64,000 bases of DNA from CAZHNW01 sp942491575 (GCA_942491575.1 CALOBT010000031.1:930001-994000); one strand, 5' to 3'; counted from the stretch's first letter, positions 41,508 to 51,331 are shown. Numbers and translations are program-made. The notes: generated by a model not told the origin, from the sequence alone.

Positions 41508-44500
41508 TTAATTTTCTATTGCTTTTCTGATAACATTAATAATTTTTTTCATCGCTGACTGGAGGCCTGATATATCATAATTTTCTATATTCCTGTTGAG
41601 GAGTTGGCAGTAATCGGAAAATGATTTAATATTATAGGTTTCTGATAATTCATAAAGTTTTTTCGTCAGGTTAAATACCAGCTGTGGTTTTACCGCCCCT
41701 GTCAGTTCTTTCATTACCGGTATAATTTCCCCTTTGAGAATAGTGATCAGTTCCGGGTCTGTAATTTGCGGCAGTTGCGGGATCTGTAGTGGAATGTCAG
41801 CCTCGAAAAATTCATCATTGTTTGCAGGTTCTGCATCAATGTATCTTGAGATCTCCCGGTAAAGCTCTGTTATATTAATTGGTTTTGGAATAAATCCATT
41901 GAATCCAGCCTCCAGTACCCTGTTGCGTTCATCCTTTTGAACTGAGGCTGTGAGCGCAACAATGATAGTATCTTTGATGGTCTTGTCGCCCCGTATTTCT
42001 TTTAATGCCTCAAGACCATCCATTACAGGCATTCTGATATCCATGAGGACCACATCGTAGGTATTGTTTCTGATCAGTTCGAGGGCTTCCTGGCCGTTTT
42101 TTGCTTCATCCGGTTTCAGATTTTTTTCTGTCAGAAGCTCAATCAAAAAGTTGCGGTTTGATTCCACGTCGTCAACAACAAGTATTCGGTTGCCCCTGAA
42201 TCGTATTCTGTCCGTATCAATTCCCCTGCGTCTTTCTGATTTTTTGTGTGGATCCGCTACCTTTACCTCATGGAGATTGATAATAAATGTAGTGCCTGTA
42301 TTTTCTCTGCTGCTGAAAACTATTTCTCCATTCATAATTTCAACGAGTCTCTTTGATATGGAGAGGCCAAGGCCGGTACCGCCGTACTTCCGGCTGCTTT
42401 GTCCCGCCCTCTGTCTGAAGGATTCAAAGATGATATCGAAATCTGCTTCGGGCATACCGATGCCGGTATCTTCAATTGTGATAATCAGGTTGAGTTGATT
42501 ATTTATTTTCTGATTATATTTTTTTTGAGCGATAAGGCGTATGTGGCCTTTATCCGTAAATTTTACAGCATTGCCCACAATATTAAGCAGAACCTGCCTG
42601 AGGCGTGCCTCGTCAAGGATCAGCGAGACAGGAAGTTCGGGATCAATCTCGATTAAAAATTGTAATCCCTTTTCAGCGATCTTGGGGGAAAATATCTGTT
42701 CAATTTCCTTGAAAAGTGAAAATGGATTAACTGCCTCATACTGTATTTCCATCATTCCCGCTTCTATTTTGGAGAGATCCAGGATATCATTAATAAGGGT
42801 AAGCAATGATTTCCCCGCGGTCTTAATTGATTCAAGGTAACTTTTCTGCTGTTCATCAGATACCAGGGAGGAGAGTAATTCGCTGAAGCCGGTAACTGCA
42901 TTGAGGGGAGTGCGTATCTCGTGACTCATATTGGCAAGAAATTCTGATTTTGCCCGATTGGCATTTTCTGCCTGTTCCCTGGCTATGTCAGCCTCCTGCA
43001 TTGATATGAGTAGCTTTTCTTCAGTCTCCACCCGTTCTGTAATGTCCCAGACCGTACCGAGGGATCGGGTGATATGCCCGTCTTCATGAAAAAAGTTTTC
43101 ACACTTTTCAAAGACATGGCGTATTTCTCCGTCAGGTCTAATTATCCGATGGGTTACTTCATAGTCAGCTTTTAAGGCTACAGATTCCCGATAGCGCTGG
43201 TCTACGTATTCCCTGTCATCAGGATGGATTGCCTCAATGAATGCCTCGTAGGTGGCGGGGAAGTTTTGGGAATCCAGTCCAAATATTCGATATAATTCCT
43301 CTGACCAGTAGAGGGTGTTATCTGAATAGTCGAGTTCCCAGTGGCCCAGGTGGGCCACCCTCTGGGCTTCCATGAGGCGTCGTTCACTTTTTTTCAGCTC
43401 CTTTTCATCTAATTTCAGTTGAGTGATATCGTGTGCCGCGGCAATAAGAATATTTCGTTCAGGAATAGCAAAGGAGTTCCATGAAAGCCATTTGTATGAA
43501 CCGTCTTTGCAGCGGTATCTGTTTTCAAAATTAACAACATCCCCTCCCGTCTGCAGGGACTTTTCCTCCGTCAATGTCCGGTCTCTGTCTTCTTCATGGA
43601 CAAGGTCGAGAAAAGGCCGGGACATAAGCTCCTCGTCACTCCAGCCAAGGTTTTTTGACCAGGAGGGACTCAGTTTGGTGAAATAACCTTGGAAGTTAAC
43701 GATGCAGAGCATGTCCAGGGTAACGTTGAAGAAGAGATTGATTTCCTCCTGGGCCTGTCTTAATTCAGTAATATCGGTGTAGGTGGCATATATCTGGTAG
43801 GGGCGGTCTTCACCTGGACGATACTGGGGAATGGCATTGACTACTATCCATTGATGCCGGTCCTCTTCCTTCAGATGATAACCAATGATAAAATCCCTCA
43901 GTGCTTTACCTGTTTTTAAAACGGATGTTATTGGAAGGTCTTCTTTGCTGAGTTCATGACCATCTTCGGTAATTACCCTGTAGGGATAGTCGGAAGGGAT
44001 CTTTCCTATCATGTTTTCAAGTTTAAGGCTTAGAATTCTGGCTGCTGCCGGGTTGGCTGATAAAATCCTACCCCTGGCATCGAAGTATATTGCACCCTGT
44101 GTCATGGTTTCAAACAGGGTACGGTGCTGTTCTTCGCTGAGACGCAGAGACTTTTCCATTTTTTTCCTGTCAGTTATATCATGTATGATGGAGTAGAGAT
44201 ACGGTTTGCCCATCACGAAAAGAGGGCCGCTGTAGACTTCAACATCACGAATTTCCCCGTTATTCAGGCGGTGTTTGAAAATAAATTGTTTGCGTCTTTC
44301 TTGTTTTGCGTTTTCCATTTCAATTTTGATTTCTTCCGGTGAAAGTGTGTTAATGTCAGATATTTTTTTATCGAGGAGTTCCTTTCTTCGATACCTGTAA
44401 TATTCACAGGCGGCAGGATTCGCGTCAATAATGGCACCGTCCTCAGGGTTTATAATGAGCATAACTGCGTGAGTATTATTGAACATACTGCGGTAGCGTT

Positions 44501-45818
44501 CATTGCTCTCACGGAGCGCCGTTTCAGCCTTCCTTCGTTGTACTACACCCCATACTGTTTCTGCTATGAGAGAGAGCTTTTTCTGATCCATAAGGGTGTA
44601 ATCGCGCCTCTTGTTGCCGACTCCGATGACTGCAACGATTTTATCATCCTGAAAAACAGGTACCGTCAACTCTCTGCTTATAGGAACATGCCCTTCGGGG
44701 AGTCCTTTTCTATGGGGAAGATTCGGGTAGTCGTTGTGGATCACAGGTCTTTTTTCCCTGATGCAGTCGCCCCACACACCCGCCTGGTCAACGGGGTAGT
44801 GGGTTCCCTTATCGACTGCAGTACAGTAATTGAGGGTGTTTTGTGTCCAGGTTTGAAGAGAAATTATTTTCTGGTCATCTTCCACCAGGTGAAAGAAACC
44901 GATTTCGCTTTCGGTGAGCCTGACACCCTCTTCAAGGCTCTTGTTTATCAACTCATCAGTGCTGGTAGTATGGGGTTCCTGATTAAAACTGAGGGCAGTT
45001 TTAAAAGTCTCCTCTGCGAGTTTTCGTTCTGTGATATCAATGGTATGCCCTACGAACTGAAGGGGACTGCCGATGGTATCACGCACAACGGAGACACTGA
45101 GAAGTACCCAGACAATATATCCGGATTTACTTATAAAACGTTTTTCAAGTTGAAATGACTCGATTTCTCCATCTATTATTTTTTTAACATTCCCCAGGTC
45201 ATCGGCAAAATCATCAGGATGGGTGATGTCTTTGAACTCCATGGAGAGAAGCTCCTCTTCATTATAACCTACAATATCACAGAAGGCCTGGTTGACGTTA
45301 AGAAAGACTCCGTCCGTGCTGGACATTGCCATTCCATGGGCTGCTGATTCGAAGGCTCCTCTGAAGCGATCCTCGCTGAATTGAAGGGAGGCTTCCTTGT
45401 TTTTTAAACGATTCAGGGCCTTTTCCAACTCTGTCTCTTTTAATATGGGGAAATGCTGCAGCGCTATTTTGATTGTGGCCAGGAGATTCCGGGGATATAC
45501 GGGTTTGGAAACAATTCCTGAGGGATTCATATCCATGAGATTTTCATATAATATATCATTCAATTCTTCAATGATGCAGATAAAAGGAATTTGTTTTTTT
45601 AGCTTAATTTTCTCAATGGTCTTAATTACGGTCTTTTCGGTTTTGGCATTAATATCAACAAGGAGCAGATCGATTTCATCTTTTTCAATAAAATCAAGGA
45701 GAGTTTCGTCAATGTTTGGATGAAACCGTGTTTGAAAATTTTTCTTACCCAGCTGGCCCAATAAATCATCTCTTAATTCAGGGGATGATCCAGCAATGAG
45801 TATTCTGGTTTGGGACAT
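41508..45818 (-). CDS. Multi-PAS/GAF hybrid sensor histidine kinase
   Basis: 1436 codons; AGAAGGA sits six nt before the start. Order: receiver-like domain (about 1-115, ILLVDINA with Asp), PAS (150-265), GAF of the type that recurs after such PAS (about 275-420), then four PAS/PAC domains (about 430-935), HisKA (EFLANMSHEIRTPLNA, about 970-1035), HATPase (IVGNAVKFTDKG, YGGTGLGLSISKRL), a receiver (LVVDDVESNR, VLMDIRMPVMDG, about 1215-1330) and a helical C-terminal tail. The tail sits where an Hpt domain usually is but has no HxxKG phospho-His motif. No membrane segment. A response regulator with a Cys-rich output lies divergently 172 nt away. Confidence 0.92.
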   Translation of the reverse strand: MSQTRILIAGSSPELRDDLLGQLGKKNFQTRFHPNIDETLLDFIEKDEIDLLLVDINAKTEKTVIKTIEKIKLKKQIPFICIIEELNDILYENLMDMNPSGIVSKPVYPRNLLATIKIALQHFPILKETELEKALNRLKNKEASLQFSEDRFRGAFESAAHGMAMSSTDGVFLNVNQAFCDIVGYNEEELLSMEFKDITHPDDFADDLGNVKKIIDGEIESFQLEKRFISKSGYIVWVLLSVSVVRDTIGSPLQFVGHTIDITERKLAEETFKTALSFNQEPHTTSTDELINKSLEEGVRLTESEIGFFHLVEDDQKIISLQTWTQNTLNYCTAVDKGTHYPVDQAGVWGDCIREKRPVIHNDYPNLPHRKGLPEGHVPISRELTVPVFQDDKIVAVIGVGNKRRDYTLMDQKKLSLIAETVWGVVQRRKAETALRESNERYRSMFNNTHAVMLIINPEDGAIIDANPAACEYYRYRRKELLDKKISDINTLSPEEIKIEMENAKQERRKQFIFKHRLNNGEIRDVEVYSGPLFVMGKPYLYSIIHDITDRKKMEKSLRLSEEQHRTLFETMTQGAIYFDARGRILSANPAAARILSLKLENMIGKIPSDYPYRVITEDGHELSKEDLPITSVLKTGKALRDFIIGYHLKEEDRHQWIVVNAIPQYRPGEDRPYQIYATYTDITELRQAQEEINLFFNVTLDMLCIVNFQGYFTKLSPSWSKNLGWSDEELMSRPFLDLVHEEDRDRTLTEEKSLQTGGDVVNFENRYRCKDGSYKWLSWNSFAIPERNILIAAAHDITQLKLDEKELKKSERRLMEAQRVAHLGHWELDYSDNTLYWSEELYRIFGLDSQNFPATYEAFIEAIHPDDREYVDQRYRESVALKADYEVTHRIIRPDGEIRHVFEKCENFFHEDGHITRSLGTVWDITERVETEEKLLISMQEADIAREQAENANRAKSEFLANMSHEIRTPLNAVTGFSELLSSLVSDEQQKSYLESIKTAGKSLLTLINDILDLSKIEAGMMEIQYEAVNPFSLFKEIEQIFSPKIAEKGLQFLIEIDPELPVSLILDEARLRQVLLNIVGNAVKFTDKGHIRLIAQKKYNQKINNQLNLIITIEDTGIGMPEADFDIIFESFRQRAGQSSRKYGGTGLGLSISKRLVEIMNGEIVFSSRENTGTTFIINLHEVKVADPHKKSERRRGIDTDRIRFRGNRILVVDDVESNRNFLIELLTEKNLKPDEAKNGQEALELIRNNTYDVVLMDIRMPVMDGLEALKEIRGDKTIKDTIIVALTASVQKDERNRVLEAGFNGFIPKPINITELYREISRYIDAEPANNDEFFEADIPLQIPQLPQITDPELITILKGEIIPVMKELTGAVKPQLVFNLTKKLYELSETYNIKSFSDYCQLLNRNIENYDISGLQSAMKKIINVIRKAIEN

Positions 45819-45902
45819 ATTATGGTCCTTCTGTTGAAATTGTCCGTCTGTTTTATTATATACGAAATTTGAATAGTATAAAGGAAATTTTTAGACAGGC
45901 CT

Positions 45903-45931
45903 TTGACTAAAGAATGATTGTGGGATATAAT
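45903..45931 (+). promoter_or_regulatory. Promoter of the response-regulator gene
   Basis: TTGACT (45903-45908), 17-nt spacer, perfect TATAAT (45926-45931). It places the start of transcription after the first in-frame Met at 45934, supporting the start chosen at 45991. Confidence 0.7.
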
Positions 45932-45990
45932 TCATGTATATTAATTATGCAATAGCGGCGGATGAATGTTCTCACCCCGGAGGGGAAATT

Positions 45991-46587
45991 ATGACTAAAA
46001 GAAAATCATTGATTCTTATTGTTGATGATAACGCACAGAATGTACAGGTTCTCGCCAGAACCCTCGAGGGGGAAGGCTATGAACTTGCCGTTGCCATGAC
46101 CGGGCAGGATGCCCTTGATTTTATTGCCAAGGAGAAACCGGATCTTGTTCTTCTTGATGTTATGATGCCTAACATGGATGGGTACGAAGTCTGTACGCGC
46201 CTGAAGGCTGATGTAAAAAGTGCAGAGATTCCCATCATATTTCTTACGGCAAAAAGAGAAATCGATGATATTGTAAAGGGTTTCGATGTTGGGGGGGTAG
46301 ACTATATAATGAAGCCTTTTAACAGCCGTGAGTTGATGGCGAGGGTTAAAACCCATGTGGAATTGCGGCGAGCCCGCGAGGAGATAAAGGAGCTGCAGGG
46401 TATTCTTCCCATATGCTCAAGGTGTAAAAAAATCAGGGATGATGGCGGGTTCTGGCAGTTGGTGGAGACCTATATAGAAACCCGGTCAGATGCCAGTTTT
46501 TCCCATGGAATTTGTCCCGCCTGTTCTGATGAACTGTATGGTGATCAGGAGTGGTATCAGAAGGCAAAAAAGAAAAGGGAAGAATGA
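45991..46587 (+). CDS. Response regulator with Cys-rich C-terminal domain
   Basis: 198 codons from the Met at 45991, with GGAGGGG upstream. Receiver domain (about 5-125): LIVDDN, LVLLDVMMPNMDGYE (phosphoacceptor Asp), IFLTAK and KPFNSRELMARV. The output region is GILPICSRCKKIRDDGGFW...FSHGICPACSDELYG, a short domain with two CxxC pairs found at the end of many response regulators and c-di-GMP proteins, with no known activity and likely zinc-binding. No DNA-binding domain. It is divergent from the hybrid kinase, its likeliest phosphate donor. Confidence 0.9.
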   Translation: MTKRKSLILIVDDNAQNVQVLARTLEGEGYELAVAMTGQDALDFIAKEKPDLVLLDVMMPNMDGYEVCTRLKADVKSAEIPIIFLTAKREIDDIVKGFDVGGVDYIMKPFNSRELMARVKTHVELRRAREEIKELQGILPICSRCKKIRDDGGFWQLVETYIETRSDASFSHGICPACSDELYGDQEWYQKAKKKREE

Positions 46588-46615
46588 TTCAGCAGGGATA
46601 TTGTTCCTGTTGAAT
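46587..46615 (-). terminator. Hairpin between convergent genes
   Basis: A 12-bp stem with two G-U pairs and a 5-nt loop, starting at the response-regulator stop. On the minus strand it is followed by a T-rich stretch, fitting a terminator for the BamA-like gene. Confidence 0.45.
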
Positions 46616-46632
46616 TGGAGATTGTAATTTGT

Positions 46633-48000
46633 CTATCGTATTCGCCATCGCTGTACAACGGTTTTTTCCCATATGCCGATAGAAAAAGCAAAGGCTATTC
46701 TTTTTTCCTGAACATCCCCTTTTCGTATCCCGAATTCGAGGCGCAGTCTGTCGAATCCCGGGAAAAGGAAGTGGAGCCCGGTAAAGTAGCCCGCCAGTAC
46801 CGAAGGCGAACCGAAGGAATCCGTATCCCTCCAGAGGACTGCAATATCAGTACCGGCAATTATCTGCAGACCTGTATAGAGATTGAAACCAAATAGTGTA
46901 AAGTGCTTGCGGCGGATTAACTCATACCGGTATTCGAATGTGCCGAGAAATTCATGCTGGCCAAAAAGTTCAGAGTCAGGCTCGAAGCCGCGGAGTGTAT
47001 TCGCCCCCCCTGTATGAAAAAAATGGTAGGCCCCCATTGTACCGGGCCGGTACTGTCCCAGCGCCGACGCGTGGAGGATGTGACGTTTGAAGAATGTATA
47101 GTAACCGCGGAGGTCTCCAAGCATTTCGATGTAATCGCCGCTGCCCCCCATGAATCCTCCGAATTGAGAAACCCTGACTTCCCCGTAAAAACCGAAATAG
47201 GGATTCAGGCGCCGGTCCCGGGAATCATAAACGGCACCGATGCCTGCTTTGGGAACAAGATCCGTATTGCCCTTTCCGAGAAACATCGGTGCCCGGTAGT
47301 CCCCTGAAATAAAGTAGGGGCTGCCCGCATCCTGCCAGACATTAAAAATTCCAGTGGTAAATAGAGCCTTGAAGCGACGGTTGAAACGGTAGAAAAAATC
47401 AGCCTCTGCGGTGACAGACTGCTCCTTGAATTCCTTCAGGGGATTGTAGAGGTCGTTAAATATAAACCAGATATCGTACTCAAGGGGGATTGGTCCTGCC
47501 CACCGCGAGGCGAGGGTTGCCAGGAGTTCCCGAGCCTGAAAAAAGTCGGGGAACATGGTTGCCCGTGCATAGAATTCAAGGCGGATGGCTTCACCGAACA
47601 TGTTGAGAAAGGCAAGTGCGGGACCTGCAATGAAACCGTTCTGGTCGGTTATCTTCATTGAAATAAAAGGGATCAGGGGGGGGAGTTCAGAGAAACGGTA
47701 AGTCAGGTTGATGCCTTCCTCCTCTCTGGAGGTTTCGAGGTTTACCCGTGCAAAAATGTCAAGGCTCTCAAGGCGATTCTTTTCTTCCTTCCATTCTTTG
47801 TTGTCGTATCGGTCTCCCTCCCGGTGTTTCAGTTCCTTTTTTACCAGATTTTGTCCGGTATAATTTAATCCTTCAAGGGTGATGGAAGTTATCCTGTTGT
47901 TCTTGAAATCATCTTTTGCATACAGGTGAGGGATGTTCACTAAAAAAAAGAGAATTAATACCGCAGGGATTAGGTTTTTTATTATAAGTGAATCGTTCAT
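46633..48000 (-). CDS. BamA/TamA-like outer-membrane surface antigen with one POTRA domain
   Basis: 455 codons from the Met at 48000, which gives a clean signal peptide (cleavage near LYA-KDD); the frame reaches a TTG at 48057. A single POTRA-like domain (about 30-110, ITSITLEGLNYTGQNLVKKEL) is followed by a 16-strand-type Omp85 barrel, including the GGANTLRGFE motif that matches the conserved loop 6/LRGFE signature. At this size it is much shorter than BamA (about 800 residues) and closer to one-POTRA FhaC-like or TamA-derived members; a role in protein or lipid transport across the outer membrane is likely. It follows the symporter on the same strand. Confidence 0.82.
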   Translation of the reverse strand: MNDSLIIKNLIPAVLILFFLVNIPHLYAKDDFKNNRITSITLEGLNYTGQNLVKKELKHREGDRYDNKEWKEEKNRLESLDIFARVNLETSREEEGINLTYRFSELPPLIPFISMKITDQNGFIAGPALAFLNMFGEAIRLEFYARATMFPDFFQARELLATLASRWAGPIPLEYDIWFIFNDLYNPLKEFKEQSVTAEADFFYRFNRRFKALFTTGIFNVWQDAGSPYFISGDYRAPMFLGKGNTDLVPKAGIGAVYDSRDRRLNPYFGFYGEVRVSQFGGFMGGSGDYIEMLGDLRGYYTFFKRHILHASALGQYRPGTMGAYHFFHTGGANTLRGFEPDSELFGQHEFLGTFEYRYELIRRKHFTLFGFNLYTGLQIIAGTDIAVLWRDTDSFGSPSVLAGYFTGLHFLFPGFDRLRLEFGIRKGDVQEKRIAFAFSIGIWEKTVVQRWRIR

Positions 48001-48102
48001 TTTTTTGTTACTTAACACTGGTATCAGGGAGCCTGTAATTATTCTCCTCCCCTTCAAGGGGGATGAATTACTTCTCTACCGGTTCCTTGTGTTGATTAAT
48101 TC

Positions 48103-49923
48103 TTAAATTATCTTCTCAACCCTCAACTGCCTCTCCGCATCAAGGTTGCCTGCCTGAAGTGACTCCGCGGAAATAATAATGTTATTGTCATCACCGCCGT
48201 GGGGGGGCATTGCATGAAGATGCATCGACCGGAGGCCGCCGAACCACCACCGGGGATCCGCCACGTAGAGAATGTCCCCCTCCCGGGCCTTCAGTCTTTC
48301 CATTGCTCCGGGACTGAGGGATACCCCTTCAATGTTTGCGACATCGATATCGAGGAGTATTTTTTCTCCCTTCTCCATGTCGTTCGGTTCGCCTCCACCC
48401 TTGAAGGCCCTTTTGGCATCCGCTATTGAATCGATTACCAGGCCCTTTGTTTTTTCCTCCGGGTCAGGACTGGTCAGGAAGGTGGTAATGATACCGAGGG
48501 CACAGCAGACCGCCACCCCGTAGAGGGCCCTCATGTATTTATAGCCTCCAATTTCCACACCATGATCGAAGGGAGATATGAGGATTGGAAATGCTATGGA
48601 TAGACCAATCATTATACTTCCCCCCACAATGGTGATGAAGGCAGCGGGTGTATTGAAGCGCTTCCAGAAAGCGGCGAATATAATTGTCACAATCATGGGT
48701 GGTGTTACCGCCGCTGTGAAGGCACCATGGGCAACATAAATAGATTTGAAGCTGGCAAAGAGGGGAACCAGGGCGAGGCCAAGGCCTGCTGCAAGGATGG
48801 CAATGATCCGGGCCCACTTAAGGTAGAAGCTGTCTTCCCTGTCAGGCACTGCTTCCTTTATAATGTCATTGACTGTGATGGCGGATACTGCATTGATCAG
48901 GGTATCCACGGTAGACATCAGCGCCGCCGTGAGAGCCGCCATGAGAAATCCGAAAACACCCGGTACGGCAATGAGGTTTGCAACTTCTACAAAAATATGA
49001 TTTGGATTTACATCCTTCGCTATAAGTCCAAGGTTTACCATGGAGCGTCCCAGCCAGCCCGCATTGGACACGGCAAAGGCGGTGAGGGGCATGAAAACCA
49101 GTACCACCATGAGAATTGCACGTTTTCCTTCCCGGGGGGACTTGACGCTCATGAATCGCATGATGACACCCTGGTTCATGAAATAAAAGGCGATACTGTT
49201 GGCCACGCCGTCCTGCCAGAAAATCCCCACGTGGCTGAACTTCGGGGGTGAATTAAAGCCTGAAAAGGGAAGTTTGAAGGAACTCTCAAGACTGTTCCAG
49301 AAGGTGGAGAAGCCGCCGATGTGAGAAATCCCAAGGATGAATATGACAAGTCCCGCTATGAGAAGAATAACGCTCTGTGCAAGGTCTGTCATGATGACGG
49401 AAGTCTGTCCCCCCGCGTGCATGTAAATTGCGCAGATAATGGAAACAATCACCGCAGTGGTCATTATATTCCATCCCAGCATGGAATTGAAGGCAACCCC
49501 GATTGTGTAGAGGTTGATGCCGATATATCCCGTCAGGTAGAATAAAAGGATGAAAACTCCGGCTATCCTGGTTTTTTTATCAAAGCGCCTTTCAAAATAT
49601 TCAGGTATGGATATAACCCGGGAAAAATAAATAATGGGGAGCCACCCCAGGATAAAAAGGGGTACCAGGAACCAGTCATTGGTATAACTCATCGTGGAGG
49701 AGAGGCCGTACCTGAATCCCGCTGCGGAATATTTAATAAAACTGTAGGACCCAACCACAGTGGCAATGCAGCTCATGGCGATTAGCCACCAGGTGAAGCG
49801 CTGACCCCCGAAAAAGAAATCCTTTGTGGTGGTGACATAGCGGCCGAACCAGGTGCCGAAACCGAGAATGGCGGTAAAATATACAACGATTACAATAATA
49901 TCAAGATTCGTTCCCTTAAGCAT
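48103..49923 (-). CDS. Sodium:solute symporter family transporter with an added C-terminal soluble domain
   Basis: 606 codons. About 13 helices with the SSS features GTWFGRYVTTTKDFFFGGQR, GGQTSVIMTDLAQ and TAALMSTVDTLINAVSAITVND place it in the SSS (SglT/PutP-like) family, importing a solute with Na+. Residues about 487-606 form a soluble tail that contains MERLKAREGDILYVADPRWWFGG (shown in part), a compact beta-rich module not present in the classic family. It is the third gene of an operon: histidine phosphatase, 70-residue membrane protein (overlap 8 nt), then this gene. Confidence 0.88.
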   Translation of the reverse strand: MLKGTNLDIIVIVVYFTAILGFGTWFGRYVTTTKDFFFGGQRFTWWLIAMSCIATVVGSYSFIKYSAAGFRYGLSSTMSYTNDWFLVPLFILGWLPIIYFSRVISIPEYFERRFDKKTRIAGVFILLFYLTGYIGINLYTIGVAFNSMLGWNIMTTAVIVSIICAIYMHAGGQTSVIMTDLAQSVILLIAGLVIFILGISHIGGFSTFWNSLESSFKLPFSGFNSPPKFSHVGIFWQDGVANSIAFYFMNQGVIMRFMSVKSPREGKRAILMVVLVFMPLTAFAVSNAGWLGRSMVNLGLIAKDVNPNHIFVEVANLIAVPGVFGFLMAALTAALMSTVDTLINAVSAITVNDIIKEAVPDREDSFYLKWARIIAILAAGLGLALVPLFASFKSIYVAHGAFTAAVTPPMIVTIIFAAFWKRFNTPAAFITIVGGSIMIGLSIAFPILISPFDHGVEIGGYKYMRALYGVAVCCALGIITTFLTSPDPEEKTKGLVIDSIADAKRAFKGGGEPNDMEKGEKILLDIDVANIEGVSLSPGAMERLKAREGDILYVADPRWWFGGLRSMHLHAMPPHGGDDNNIIISAESLQAGNLDAERQLRVEKII

Positions 49924-50128
49924 TTGCCGCCCCCGAAAGTATAATCAACAGGCCGTGGATGGCTGCATAAAAGATAAATCCCGCTATTAGCTGGATTAAT
50001 ATGTTTTTGTCCCGTTTGTATGAAAGCCTCAGGGCCTTCTTGCGGATGGCAATAATAATAGCTGCAAAAAAGATCACGCCGCCAATGGCGTACTGGTAGA
50101 CAAAGGGGAACCATGGTGATTCTGTCAT
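49916..50128 (-). CDS. Small membrane protein, two helices, operon partner of the symporter
   Basis: 70 codons, AAGGAG before the start. Helices at about 11-28 and 47-65 with a basic loop between. It overlaps the histidine-phosphatase stop by 4 nt (ATGA) and the symporter start by 8 nt. Such small proteins beside SSS transporters are often accessory subunits; that is inference. No family recognised. Confidence 0.75.
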   Translation of the reverse strand: MTESPWFPFVYQYAIGGVIFFAAIIIAIRKKALRLSYKRDKNILIQLIAGFIFYAAIHGLLIILSGAANA

Positions 50129-50730
50129 AATATCTCCTTGATGTCAGGAAAGGATTTTATCGCCCCAAGGGGGCGTATCTCTGCGGGATGAAGATGGGGG
50201 ATGTCCCGGTGAAGATTGGCGGGATGCCCCGATGCAATGCTCTGCATGATCTGGAGGGTGTCGCCATGGCTTACCAGGAGAATGTGTTCCCCCTCAAAGC
50301 GTCCCTCCAGTTCTTCAAAGAGGGAGATGATTCGGCGGGCAACCTCCCTTGGGGATTCTACATTATTAATCGAGTTGTCAGGATTTTGCCGGTCTTCTTC
50401 CCAGACCTTTTCGTATTGGGAGTTATCTCCTTCGTCCAGTATTCCAAAGTAGCGCTCTCGGAGGAGGAAGTTTAATTCCGGTTCGCCGGTTTCAAGTTCA
50501 TCCGCGGCAATGCGGGCGGTTTCAATGGCACGTCTGAAATCTGAAGAAATGATTCTCGTTATTGGGGAGGTAAATTTTCCCCGGGAGACGGATTCTTTTG
50601 TCATTTCCCGTCCCTTTTCCGTGAGGCCGAAACCGGCAATGCCCTTTTCCGGAGTGCTTACAATCAGACCGCAACGATTGGCTTCGCTTTCGCCGTGTCT
50701 CATAATATGGTAGGAATTCTGAAGACTCAT
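50125..50730 (-). CDS. Histidine phosphatase family protein (phosphoglycerate-mutase-like)
   Basis: 201 codons. MRHGESEAN carries the phosphorylated His12 and Arg11 of the RHG motif; SSDFRRAIETARIAADEL and LVSHGDTLQ provide the remaining phosphate-pocket residues. Cytoplasmic. The family dephosphorylates small metabolites, sugars or proteins. Coupled to a transporter, it may act on the imported solute after phosphorylation or on a regulator; that is inference. Confidence 0.9.
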   Translation of the reverse strand: MSLQNSYHIMRHGESEANRCGLIVSTPEKGIAGFGLTEKGREMTKESVSRGKFTSPITRIISSDFRRAIETARIAADELETGEPELNFLLRERYFGILDEGDNSQYEKVWEEDRQNPDNSINNVESPREVARRIISLFEELEGRFEGEHILLVSHGDTLQIMQSIASGHPANLHRDIPHLHPAEIRPLGAIKSFPDIKEIL

Positions 50731-50840
50731 GGATGTTAACAGATGATGTCGTCTGTTCTTCAGAGTTTAAAGAACAGACTGCTTTTGAAGATTTAATGCA
50801 GTTGGAAGTAAGAATAACGGATATTCTTTCTTCGGAATTT

Positions 50841-51020
50841 CTAAACGGAAAATGTGGGATCTTTCTTTATCATTATTTCCTTGATTTTGGCATCTCCCGC
50901 GGAAAAATAAATTACCGGGGATTCCATGATATTATATTCATTCAGAAGGATGAGGAAGTCCTCATCGCGGGTCAGGTCATGACTTCCGAGACTGTCGCTG
51001 CTAATGAAAATAGTTTTCAT
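50841..51020 (-). CDS. Short protein resembling a DsrE/YedF-like N-terminus
   Basis: 59 codons; AGGAA lies before the chosen start, which is inside a longer frame open to 51092. The beginning KTIFISSDSLGSHD and the later PVIYFSAGDAKI recall the strand-loop pattern at the start of YedF/DsrE-like domains, but the remaining half of such a domain, including its Cys motif, was not found in any frame downstream. It may be a degraded remnant or a separate small protein. It precedes the histidine-phosphatase gene by 110 nt. Confidence 0.4.
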   Translation of the reverse strand: MKTIFISSDSLGSHDLTRDEDFLILLNEYNIMESPVIYFSAGDAKIKEIMIKKDPTFSV

Positions 51021-51331
51021 ATTGTTTCCTGTCTGTATTTTTGAGGTGCGATTCTTTGCAAGGGTACAACTTCTCGGGTTTTTGTCCAGCATTTTAATAA
51101 GGGTAAAGATAAATAATTCGGGCTTTTATTTTTTTTTATTAAATTCAGGTCAGGTGTGGGCAAAACGGCGCTTGAGATTATTTGTGTATATTATTTAAAG
51201 TATAAAATCATACCCCGAAATTTTAGAATTGACTTTTTGCCTGCTCAAGTTTAGATTGTCTGCAAATTATACATGCGTAATCGTGAAAATCTTCGCTGAC
51301 ATTTAACCAGAGAACTAATCTACGGGACTAT
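51021..51331. other. Intergenic region with the promoter of the lolA-rodZ-rimO operon
   Basis: 311 nt. A promoter is seen at 51229-51257; otherwise AT-rich with no supported gene or repeat. Confidence 0.5.
51229..51257 (+). promoter_or_regulatory. Promoter of the lolA-like operon
   Basis: TTGACT (51229-51234), 17-nt spacer, TAGATT (51252-51257), about 75 nt before the first ATG of a seven-gene operon. Confidence 0.5.

Noticed and set aside
41508..41760. Hpt phosphotransfer domain at the end of the large hybrid kinase
   Set aside because: The tail is helical and in the right place, but no HxxKG-type phospho-His motif is present.
48035..48071. Terminator hairpin after the symporter gene
   Set aside because: Stem is short and interrupted (6 bp plus 4-5 bp) and no T-run follows on the minus strand.
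50733..51044. Plus-strand frame of 103 codons opposite the 59-residue gene
   Set aside because: No ribosome site, and the minus-strand frame has a better one together with a weak family resemblance.
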